From positions 1,550,001 to 1,614,000 of the forward strand of contig JBBMOL010000066.1 of NCBI GenBank assembly GCA_037954665.1: a stretch of 64,000 bases of DNA. Direction: 5' to 3'. The DNA is from Laguncularia racemosa (taxonomy: Eukaryota; Streptophyta; Magnoliopsida; Myrtales; Combretaceae). The stretch's first letter is position 1; every line of letters begins with the position of its first letter. The notes under the pieces were generated by a model. The model saw only the letters and a list, made by a program, of their open reading frames with translations, was not told the origin of the DNA and ran no database searches. The position numbers and the translations under genes are program-made. Below, in pieces: positions 27,041 through 35,788 of this stretch.

Positions 27041-27502
27041 CTCATAACTTTTAAAGTGATTATTGAGAAATTCTATGGTGCTATCACTACAAAATGATGA
27101 GACCATGCTGTCGCTCTCTAATTATAGTAAAATCTTTTGAATTATAATAAAAATAAGGTTTATTGATAGTAAAAGGAATATTTATGAAGTTGCCAACAGT
27201 CACATAAAATTGTCTATGAAAAACAGTAGATAACTTTTATAATAATAAATTATTCTTAAATAACAATAAAAATAAAATTAATTAATAATAAAATAAGCTA
27301 TTAACAAAAACGATATAATGTTCATAATTATCACACCCACTTCATAACGGTACTATGTGTTACCGTATTGAATTTCATATGCAGACAATATACTATACTA
27401 TGACACTCCTAAAACCTAAATCAAGAAGTTCACAAGTGTGTCGTATTGACTGATAGCATTGTTAAGTAAAATATACAATGATTTGAAATTTTATTGGGAA
27501 CA
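27041..27502. other. Intergenic AT-rich DNA left of the composite retrotransposon
   Basis: Contains AT-rich sequence with repeated 'aataaaaataa' phrases and no gene. It ends where the 167-bp duplicated flank begins. Confidence 0.4.
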
Positions 27503-27669
27503 AGTGGATGTCACTTACTATTTTTTATCCAGGGAGTGCTGCTTAACGAAAAATAATACAGGTTGTGTCATTGTAACAAGACAAAACATATACAAATAAA
27601 TTAAACTACAGTAGTGAGAAGCAATAGGTCACATTGTTATCATTTTCTTTTTGAAAAATTCATTGAACA
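27503..27669. repeat. 167-bp direct duplication, left copy
   Basis: This segment, beginning AGTGGATGTCACTTAC and ending TCATTGAACA, is repeated at 31159-31325 on the far side of the LTR retrotransposon. By eye the two copies have the same length and differ at one base (ACATTG here, ACGTTG there). One extra C (27670) separates it from the LTR end at 27671. A normal gypsy insertion would leave a 5-bp duplication. Confidence 0.92.
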
Positions 27670-27670
27670 C

Positions 27671-28254
27671 TGACGCAGCGCGGAAAGCGTAACGAAACGA
27701 ATCCGAGATTGGATTGGTTTCACACAACAAAGAAACGATCTTTGATGTAAATCTGGTTGCGCATAACCCGGAAATTGGAGAAAACTCTCTCTCAAAGTGT
27801 ATTCCAATATGATAATAAAACGTAACTCTAATCTATCTGACAAAAGAGTATTTATATGTCCCCGTAAAATATCTAAAAGGGGAAAATCTAAGCGTACACG
27901 TGGAAAGAAATAATAAAATACACGCATAGTACACGGTTTGATACACGGCCGTGCCTCTAAGTCGTGTATGTTTTTGGGCATGCGACACGCATAGTACACG
28001 GTCTCATACACGGCCGTGCCTCTAGGCCGTGTATGTTTCTGGGCATGCGACGAGCATAATACACGGTCGAGTACGACCGTTCCTTTAGGCCGTGTGGGCT
28101 TCTGTGTATATGACGAGCATAGTATACGGTTTCATACACGGCCGTGCCTTTAGGCCGTGTATGACTCTGTGAGAATCCTACTGGAGCACACGGTCGTGTC
28201 GCTGGGCGTGCCTGTGCCCGTGTAAGTGATACACGGCCCGGGTAAAATTATACA
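27671..28254 (-). repeat. 3' LTR (584 bp)
   Basis: On the minus strand this starts TGTATAATTTTACCC and ends GCGCTGCGTCA. It aligns end to end with 30562-31158 apart from about 13 bp of indels. A TATA box (CATATAAATAC on the minus strand) lies near 27850-27862. The U3 part holds an array of palindromic repeats (27920-28177). No polypurine tract is evident just before it; the integrase-tail frame runs straight into the LTR and stops in its TGTATAA start. Confidence 0.92.
27920..28177. repeat. Four ~65-bp LTR subrepeats with ACACGGCCGTG hairpins (3' LTR)
   Basis: Units begin at 27920, 27985, 28050 and 28113 (spacing 65, 65, 63). Each has the plan ACRCGCATAGTACACGGT, then ATACACGGCCGTGCC, then TAGGCCGTGTATG, so each unit can fold into a stem-loop. 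Further ACACGG/CCGTGT pairs continue to 28280, into the internal region. The same array is in the 5' LTR at about 30811-31070. These GC- and CpG-rich units stand out from the AT-rich surroundings and lie in U3, where enhancers normally sit. Confidence 0.85.
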
Positions 28255-28806
28255 CGGCCGTGCCCTTGGGCCGTGTAAGCTACTGTGCCCTCCACGATGT
28301 CCGCATCATTCTCTCCCACCAAGGTAGAACTCGACCCCGAGTTCGCTTTTGGATAAAGGGGTGCGTCATCTGTGTAAAATGGAGATAAATCCGCCACGTT
28401 GAAGGTCCAGGAGATTTTCATGCTTTCCGGAAGGCCAACCACATAGGCGTTGTCATTGATTTTGGCCACTATTTTGTAGGGCCCATACTTCTTCGGCTGC
28501 CACTCGCTATATGTACCCACGGGGAAACGCTCTTTCTTTAAGAACACCATCACTAGGCCTTCCACGTCGAATAACGTCTTCTTCCTATGTCTGTCAGCGG
28601 CTTTCTTATATCGCTCATTCACTTTCTCAATTTGTTCTTTGATTTCCGACGCCACTGTGTGGTACTGTTCCGCCAGGTGCTTTGCTGCTACGTAGGTCTC
28701 CTCACCTTTGGGGTAAGGAAACTAGGTCCAGAGCGTGAGAAGGTGCCTTGGTATAGGCCACTGAAAAAGGTGATCTTCCAATAGTTCTATGGATGGAACG
28801 GTTGTA
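28248..28806 (-). pseudogene. Ty3/gypsy integrase C-terminal region remnant
   Basis: Starting at YNRSIHRTIGRSPFSVAYT (shared with the end of the AKR fusion frame, 28806-28702) and continuing after a one-base frameshift near 28703-28715 into the 28655-28248 frame, this is the end of integrase: NERYKKAADRHRKK, then FLKKERFPVGTYSEW, PKKYGPYKIVAKINDNAYVV and FNVADLSPFY. These are signatures of the family's C-terminal DNA-binding region. The catalytic core is absent. The reading frame ends in TAA inside the start of the 3' LTR. Confidence 0.88.
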
Positions 28807-29556
28807 CCTCTCCATGTATCTAGAAAATAGGTTCAACCTCTTCTTATTGGCAGCTTTAGAATTGATATCCAAATACTTTCCAGTCAATGATCTACCACCC
28901 AATGGAGAATAACAAAGGAGGCCTATGTTGCGAATTTTCGGGTGGCGTATTTCAACTAGATCCACTTCAAATCGGGTTCTAACAGGCAAACTATAGCTAT
29001 TCTGTATGCTAACAATCTTTGGAACCCCTTCAACTTTAGAAGCTTGAACAAATTCCATTACTCCACATGAAGCCTCATTTGAAACACCAATGTAGCGATC
29101 CTTTCCTTCATTGATAACATCTTGTAGGGCCTGTAATTGCTCAACAAAAGGCACACTTGGCCGCCACTTTGAGAAATCATATGAGTACTCACCAAACAGT
29201 GGAACATAGTGATCTGGCCAATGAATTTGCAGCAAATCAATGTCGTTAGTGCCAAGTCTCTTAAGGCTTTTTTCTACACTCTCTTTGATGTTAGCAGCAT
29301 CAACCCGTAAAACCTTTGCATTTTCACGAATATAGCTTGACCTTTTTGAATAACTACAAACTTTTGTTACCACAATGGCCTTGTCATGTGGCTGAGACTT
29401 TAACCAGCTACCAATATAACGATCTGTTTTTCCTTGAGTTTCTTTCTTCATTGGAATTGGATAAGCCTCAGTAGTGTCCAAAGTATTTATGCCACTCTCA
29501 AATGCATAACTGAGAATGTCATGAGCTTCTTTATCTGTATTTTGTACTCCATAAGT
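28792..29556 (-). pseudogene. Captured aldo/keto reductase (plant Tas-like) segment, intronless and truncated
   Basis: About 255 uninterrupted codons (residues about 159-413 of a 442-codon fusion frame, 30030-28702) match plant plastid-type, E. coli Tas-like aldo/keto reductases. AKRs are NADPH-dependent carbonyl reductases with a beta/alpha barrel. The AKR tetrad is visible: Asp185 (GINTLDTTE), Tyr190 (AYPIP), Lys223 (IVVTKV) and His270 (LLQIHWPD). Nucleotide-site motifs GVSNEAS, SIQNSYSL and YSPLGGRSLTGK follow; the last normally reads GGGSLTGK. The N-terminal strand and any transit peptide, and the C-terminal third with the second NADPH motif, are missing. No introns interrupt it, as expected if copied from spliced mRNA. 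It is joined in frame to gag-side sequence upstream and integrase downstream. A working enzyme is unlikely. Confidence 0.9.
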
Positions 29557-29904
29557 CATCTCTAGCGCTTCCTCTGGTTTGAAGTATAAGTTTTTGGGTA
29601 AAACATTAAACTCTACATCCTTAATCTCCTTCGTTGGTGCAATGATTATGCTCAGAGTACCTCCAGCCTTCGACTCTTCAGTCACCGTCATCTCCGGCTC
29701 GTCATTCAACAAGGGCTCCGCCACAATAGCTTCCTCACCAACACAAATTTTGTAAGCTTCAACTGCTTTTCCACCGCCCCTGCCATCACCAATCAAAGTA
29801 CTATGATCGTTAAGGGTTGAGTTTGCCTCTTGTTCAGACATCTCCTCCTTAAACACTTTAGGAATTAAGTTTATCGGCTTAAGTGTTTGTGGAATTTTTT
29901 GAGG
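29557..29904 (-). other. Unidentified 116-codon open segment between gag and AKR
   Basis: Residues about 43-158 of the fusion frame join the gag piece to the AKR piece without a stop. Sequence highlights are KPINLIPKVFKEEMSEQEAN, a Gly-rich GDGRGGGK, acidic stretches (LLNDEPEMTVTEES) and LPKNLYFKPEEALEM. It is not gag as I know it, nor a recognised protease or RT part. It may be another captured exon, AKR leader sequence, or frame-shifted element sequence. Confidence 0.55.
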
Positions 29905-30528
29905 AAGGATTCGCTCGTAATCAAGGAGAAAGAACTTTTGTTCTAACAAGTATTGCATCATAAACCAAGTCCTCATCGGTTCTTTACCCTCAAGGCGTCT
30001 TACTCCTCGAAGTCGTTCCCACCAATACAATGCATCACCTCACAAACGACTCTCTACTAACTCTATCTTCATTCCCTCTGGAACCCTCATATGGTCAAAG
30101 AATCTTTCTATATCCTCTACCCACACCCAAAACTCATTCAGACTCTCGGTACCATCAAACTCCGATACAACATATTTAAATTGAGAAAAGATTTCATCTT
30201 TATACCTGTAATCACATATGTTGTATCGTCTTACGCTACCATGGCCTCTTCTCCTAGGCAGATTACTAAAAATCTCGTCTTCATCATCCGTATCATAAGT
30301 AACAGATCTGTTCCTTGGATCGCCTTCCGGTCGTCTCTAATAAACCTGCCTGCTACTATTGGTATTGGATCGATAGATCAGGGCCTCACGACGCTGTTCC
30401 TCTCGTCGGATTTTCTGACCCATGGTCTCCTCTACCGCCCTTCGTATTGGTTGCCCGTAACGTAGGACTTCCGTACCCCAGATACCGTCAAGAATACGAC
30501 CGCAGTCATCACCGTCGTTAGCCGACAT
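29905..30528 (-). pseudogene. gag remnant of the LTR retrotransposon
   Basis: It starts ATG at 30528, 33 bp after the primer-binding site, with MSANDGDDCGR. It reads in one frame through a TAG (30337-30339) and a TGA (30040-30042) into FKYVVSEFDGTESLNEFW, then ERFFDHMRVPEGMKIEL and YWWERLRGVRRLEGKEP, the typical gypsy gag core (a Trp-Trp pair before a basic stretch), and ends near ...FFLLDYERIL. The rest of gag and its zinc knuckle are missing. Confidence 0.85.
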
Positions 30529-30543
30529 CCCCGCAGGAAATTA

Positions 30544-30560
30544 CCTTGCTCTGATACCAA
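30544..30560 (-). promoter_or_regulatory. Primer-binding site, tRNA-Met type
   Basis: Directly after the 5' LTR the minus strand reads TTGGTATCAGAGCAAGG. TGGTATCAGAGC is the usual complement to the 3' end of plant initiator tRNA-Met, the primer of many plant LTR elements. This fixes the element's orientation as minus. Confidence 0.92.
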
Positions 30561-30561
30561 C

Positions 30562-31158
30562 TGACGCAACGCGGAAAGCATAACGAAACGAATCCGAGAT
30601 TGGATTGGTTTCACACAACAAAGAAACGATCTTTGATGTAAATCTGGTTGCGCACAACCCGGAAATTGGAGAAAACTCTCTCTCAAAGTGTATTCCAATA
30701 TGATAATAAAACGTAACCCTAATCTATCTGACAAAAGAGTATTTATATGTCCCCGTAAAATATCTAAAAGGGGAAAATCTAAGCGTACACGTGGAAAGAA
30801 ATAATAAAATACACGCATAGTATACGGTTTGATACACAGCCGTGCCTCTAAGCCGTGTATGTTTCTGGGCATGCGACACGCATAGTACACGGTCTCATAC
30901 ACGGCCGTGCCTCTAGGTCGTGTATGTCTTTGGGCATGCGACGAGCATAATACATGGTCAAGTATACGGCCGTTCCTTTAGGCCGAGTACATGGCCGTTG
31001 GGCTTCTGTGTATATGACGAGCATAGTACACGGTTTCATACACAGCCATGCCTTTAGGCCGTGTATGATTCTGTGAGAATCCTACTGGAGCACACGGTTG
31101 TGTCGCTAGGCGTGCCTGTGCCCGTGTAAGTGATACACGGCCCGGGTAAAATTATACA
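30562..31158 (-). repeat. 5' LTR (597 bp)
   Basis: The minus strand begins TGTATAATTTTACCC (31158) and ends GCGTTGCGTCA (30562). The TATA box ACATATAAATAC is at about 30741-30752, giving a likely start of transcription near 30710. The U3 part carries the same ACACGGCCGTG subrepeats as the other LTR, here with an insertion near 30985-31000. Against the 3' LTR there are about 20 substitutions, all C/T or G/A by eye. Confidence 0.92.
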
Positions 31159-31325
31159 AGTGGATGTCACTTACTATTTTTTATCCAGGGAGTGCTGCTT
31201 AACGAAAAATAATACAGGTTGTGTCATTGTAACAAGACAAAACATATACAAATAAATTAAACTACAGTAGTGAGAAGCAATAGGTCACGTTGTTATCATT
31301 TTCTTTTTGAAAAATTCATTGAACA
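31159..31325. repeat. 167-bp direct duplication, right copy
   Basis: Same sequence and orientation as 27503-27669 with one mismatch. After it the sequence diverges (left copy continues C-TGACGC into the LTR, right copy continues TGTTGGACT), so the duplication ends sharply at the element. Confidence 0.92.
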
Positions 31326-32645
31326 TGTTGGACTAAAAACCGATTTAGGTCCTGATTTGCACTTTTCTATGACCAAGAGAGACTATTATTATGCGCCTTA
31401 TACTCTTATTTTATTATTTATTTATTTCGGTTTTCCCTTACCCTATCTAAAACTAAGATGCCCATCTTTTGTAACTATCATCAGAGGATGTCGTCCTCCA
31501 TTTGATAACAGAATCTAAAGAGAAGAATTTTAGGAATTTTTCAGGCTTTAAGTTGAAAGCTGTGTTGTGTTCCCATGCGCGTACGTAAGTGCAAGAGATA
31601 ACTATTTAAAAGTATCCGGAAGCGACAAATATTGCTATTTTCTATGGTAACCATATGGAATAAAAGCTTTCCTCCCAAGGTTTTAATGCATCCATACAAT
31701 TAAACTAAAATGCTGTCCATGCCTCCTAGACACAATGATTGATGTACGCTATACTTTCATGCTAGGAAAGCTTCCCCCCCCTGTATCTTCCCCTTTTGCC
31801 ACTTTCAAAGCTTTTCATAGTTTGAGATTAAGTAAGAGACCGGTAGAGAATGGGATACTTCCTTTAATTTTTTTATAAGGTAATTTGCACATGAAAACAG
31901 TACCAAGTGTCGGGATAATCATTATCTCTCAAAAGAAGAAACTTATACATATTCTTATACTGTTATTTATTTATTTATTTTTCACTACACCAATGTGAAA
32001 GAGGAGAGAGACGGGCATTCTGTGAACAGTATCTTTGAAAAGGCCAAAAATGGTTTTCAGTGGCTCAAAATTTGTATTTATATTCTGCCATTCTTTCTCA
32101 TGATTCGATTCTCTTCTTTTCATGTGTATGTGTGCAAGTGGAGTTCACTTTACTATCATTCCTTCTTTTAATCGCTATTTAAAAAAGATTCTTGGGTCTC
32201 CTCAACAAGAAGATATGCATGGCTCCAGGTCCCAGTAATTAATAGTGCTTTTAGTCTTCGATATGAAATGGTTAATCGAGTACGAAGGCCAATTATTCTC
32301 TCACGTAAACAAGGCTTATTTTAAAGGATGCACTCAGAATACGTACTCGACCGATATCTTTTAAAAAAGGAGCGCAATATTTATATGATCCAAATCATAT
32401 TTAAAAATTTAAGGGTTATTATTTATTCATTAAAAAAAGGTTTAAGGATTGGGTTGAAATAAATGTATAATGGTTCGAATTTTGGACCTATTGCTCTAAT
32501 ACTGTAATAATTTGGATTTATAATAATTTGATTGCTTGAAGGATTATGATTTTACATATATTATGCAAGTGATTTGGATCATTATCCAAATTAAGTTCCC
32601 TGTCCATCAAAATCGTTGGGTAGATTCACATTCATCTCCTCGGGC
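31326..32645. other. Intergenic, no supported gene
   Basis: Contains a (TTTA)n-like run near 31965-31980 and no recognisable coding segment. Its right edge runs into the truncated gypsy element; I could not define that border precisely. Confidence 0.35.
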
Positions 32646-34525
32646 CTATGAAAGATTTGCCCTCAAATCTAGAGGGTCACTTCTTAGACTAAACTCGGAT
32701 GCCTTTGTCGCCCTGTTTTCTCGATTATTAGATGAAACAGAAGTAATCCTGACCTGCTCTTGGAAATTGTGTACCTCAAATGGAGACATAGGTATCAATA
32801 CTATTCGAGATCCTCCCTTTCGAAACATGTAGATGTTTTTGAAACCATCATGTAATATCTTTCTATCAAATATCTAAGGTCTACCTAATATTAAATGAAA
32901 GGCACACATAGGAATCACATAACACAAGATCTCATCATGATATTTCTTTCCAACACTCATTGGCACCTTTGCCCTTAATGTAACATGCATACTATCCTGA
33001 TTGTCTAACTAATGCAAGTTACAAGGGCTAGGATGTGGACTGATAGATAGTTGTAATTTGTCTACTAATGCAGCAGATATGACATTTATACAACTACTAC
33101 TATCTATGATCAGTACACAAAGGTTACCTCTGATCCTGCAAGAAGTGTAGAATATGTTCTCCCTTTGTTTGTCCTTAGTATCAGGAGATAAAGTTAAAAC
33201 CCTACACAACACATTAATTGGTAAATACTGTTCACCTGTTCCCTCCTCATGTGTCTCAGTAGTCTAATCATCATAATATTCCTGCAATGCTATAGACAGG
33301 TCTGTAGGCTCGACTGGTTCTTTCTCATTCTCATCCTCTTCTCCAGCACCCTCTATAACTGTCGTGACTCTCTTATTAGGACATTATGCTGCCATATGCC
33401 TAAATCCCATGCATTTGAAACATTTAATTTGGCGCAATTTCCCACTAGTGGTTCTTGGTACAGTCTGCCTAACATTAGCTACTATTACCTTTTACCCTTT
33501 CCAGAGGTCATGTTCTCCCTGTTTATGCTGGGGGTAGCTCTATCCACTACCCTAACTGACTCAGCTACTATCTTTGGTCCTCCTAATCAACCATCAGCTC
33601 TCATAGGCCTAGTAGTAGCATTAGGACTACTATTAGTAACCCTAAATGAGTTAGATCGCCTCTACCTCTCCACTTTCTAAGCTAGCTGTATAGCCTCATC
33701 AAGTGTACTATATCTCTATAACTCAACTACACATGTTATCTCATATTTTAGCCCTGAAACAAAGCATGCTAGGGTTTGCTCTAAAGGCTCAACTGACCCA
33801 CATCTAATCATCAGGGTTTCAAATTCTTGCACATAATCATCGAATGTTTTGCCTCCCTACCTCAAAGTCTAAAGATACATAAACAGTTCCTGCCTGTAAT
33901 GTTCAAGAATGAACCTTTTTCTCAAAACCCTCTTCATATCCCTCCATGTTTGAATTTCAGCCTCACCATCCCTACGCCTACTGATCACTAAATTCTTCCA
34001 CCACAAGGCGACATACCCTATGAACTCAACAATAGCAAGTCGAACTCAGGTATTGTCATCAATTTTATAGCACTCAAAAAGGCCCTCCACCTTATCCTCC
34101 CAATCCAAATAATCATCCGCTAAACCCCTGCCATCAAAGGAAGGCATCTACAACTTCACATACTTTAATCCCCTAGGTGGCCTGAAATCCCTATTTGGGT
34201 AAGGATTAACCCTAAAGTTATCATCCCTCTCCTCCCTATAAGGGTGATGATCTCCCTCCATTCTTCTGCCCAAGTTACCTCCTCCCACTACTCCTTTCCT
34301 TTGGATATTTTGTGGAGCTACTCAAGGTGGTGCCTAAGGATTTACCATTGGTGGTTGTGGCATTGTCATCCTATCAATGCTTGTTACTAATGTAACAACA
34401 ATAGTAGTAAGATCCTGGAGTTGATCTTCTAAAGTCCTTCTACCTGCATTTTGATGACATTGACCTCCACCAACCTAGCTATTGGTCTCATTGCCAATTC
34501 CCCCATTTATGCTGTCATTTGACAT
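32646..34525 (-). pseudogene. Truncated Ty3/gypsy gag-protease
   Basis: On the minus strand an ATG at 34525 (MSNDSINGGIGNETNS) opens a gag with MPSFDGRGLADDYLDWEDK, ALWWKNLVISRRR, WRDMKRVLRKRFI and FVSGLKYEI. A zinc knuckle C-x2-C-x4-H-x4-C follows at 33422-33381, with a stop codon inside it. The protease lies at about 33212-32900: RENIFYTSCRIRG then VLIIDSSSCINV, where the usual DSG/DTG has become DSS, and later LILGRP. The reading continues to a stop at 32646 and then the element is lost, so RT, RNase H and integrase are absent. Many stops show it is dead. Its 5' LTR is at 35789-36768. Confidence 0.85.
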
Positions 34526-35788
34526 AATTGTGATATGATGAAGTACACTCTCACAATTTACAACACAAATTCAATTCAATTCCTTCAACAACACCAAATC
34601 ACAAGAACACGTTTAATGATCAACTAATACACAATGAAATCCATGTTGCAAGAGGTCAAAACACAATGAATTAATTCTTAGTACTTTAAGTAAGGTCAAA
34701 TAAATGAGGTACAAACAATCACTTCCAAGTAGTTAAGAAATTAAATTCAACCACAAGTGTTAAGTAATGAGTTCAATTACTTTCACACTTTATTATTTGT
34801 TTTTGAATTCAAATTTTACTACTTAAACCTTCCTTTCTTGCCACAGTTTCACACTATAATAAATCACAATGTGTAGCAACTCAACACACACAGATGTAAA
34901 ATTCCACACCTTTACACACTTCCCTTGCTCACGGTGTAAACACTCTCTGCCACCACATGCACTAATTGCAATCCCCCTTTAATTCAACACACACAACACA
35001 ACGCCACACACACACACCCTTCACTAAATACACAAAACAAAACGCCACACACAAATACCTTCTACACACGGTGCAGCACACACACGTATACTCTTCCACA
35101 CGTAGCACTCCTCCACTTCAACACACTTCCAAATTGTAACTTACAAACAAGGCAGCTCAATTCAAAATTCAAATGATTTTAATTATTGCAACCTTTCCAC
35201 AAATGGTAAGAAGCCACTTTCAAATTCAAATGAACACATAATAACTTCTATCACTTAATGTGTGTTTTGAAAATCAAATAGCTGCCATATATCCACACAC
35301 TCAATTTTGAAAATGCACAACTAAACTCCTTATGTCCAAAAACAACACAAGCAAGAATACACCTCTACTTCTTCACAAATGAGGTAATTTCAAGTTCTGA
35401 AATTTGAATCAATAATACACTACTAATCCTCTTCTTTTCACGAAAATTATCAACCAAAAGGAGCTTCAACAAGACCTCAAATTCCACTTCAACAAGCAGC
35501 AAATTCAACTCCTCAATCAAGACAATTACGCAACTTCAATTCACAACATACAATTGCGGATCACAAATTGAAGAACCCTAATTGAAGATGAAGATCAAGA
35601 AATCAACCAACACTACTCCTTTCTCTAAACTTGAGCTTTAATACCAAAAGATGATGTGCTTAAAAATCCAAAGCACATGTACACAATTGCAATTGTAGAA
35701 GCAATTAAACAAATCTCAAAAATGGCGTGAAGACCAAATTTCTAAGTGACCCTAATTTGCATGGAACAATTGCTCTGATACCAAATTA
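34526..35788 (-). other. Untranslated leader of the truncated gypsy element, with PBS
   Basis: The primer-binding site TGGTATCAGAGC (minus strand) is at 35783-35772, just inside the LTR. The leader is AC-rich with CA-repeat phrases between 34860 and 35100. At 35633-35660 a second, degraded PBS/LTR-end-like string occurs (plus strand 'ataccaaaagatgatgtgctt' against 'ataccaaattatgatacgctt' at the true border), so the LTR/PBS border seems to be duplicated about 140 bp inward. Confidence 0.6.

Larger units (their letters stand above)
27671..31158 (-). mobile_element. Non-autonomous Ty3/gypsy LTR retrotransposon carrying an aldo/keto reductase segment
   Basis: The element reads on the minus strand: 5' LTR (31158-30562), tRNA-Met primer-binding site, 5' gag remnant, an unidentified segment, an aldo/keto reductase segment, an integrase C-terminal remnant and the 3' LTR (28254-27671). 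Total 3488 bp, internal region 2307 bp. Protease, reverse transcriptase, RNase H and the integrase core are missing, so it would have needed an autonomous partner. LTR ends are TG...CA on both copies. The LTRs differ by about 20 base changes, nearly all transitions, plus small indels, so the insertion is not recent. The gag-AKR-integrase frame is broken by TAG, TGA and one frameshift. Flanks are the 167-bp duplication described separately. Confidence 0.92.

Noticed and set aside
27640..28139. Minus-strand frames of 123 and 60 codons rich in repeated MYETVYYARxMPRNIHGLEAR-like text
   Set aside because: They are translations of the LTR subrepeats; the repeated peptide comes from the 65-bp DNA unit, and matching frames appear in the other LTR at 30432-31039.
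27920..28280. Regularly spaced palindromic repeats that could suggest a CRISPR-like array
   Set aside because: The units are contiguous parts of an LTR, present in both LTR copies, with no unique spacers; the window is plant nuclear DNA.
30091..30521. Plus-strand frames of 124 and 68 codons
   Set aside because: Antisense shadows of the gag remnant of the capturing retrotransposon.
32536..32832. 98-codon plus-strand frame
   Set aside because: Antisense to the protease-downstream part of the gypsy remnant (minus frame 32828-32646).
33249..33680. 143-codon plus-strand frame
   Set aside because: It lies antisense to the gag/zinc-knuckle/protease region of the truncated gypsy element; the minus strand explains it.
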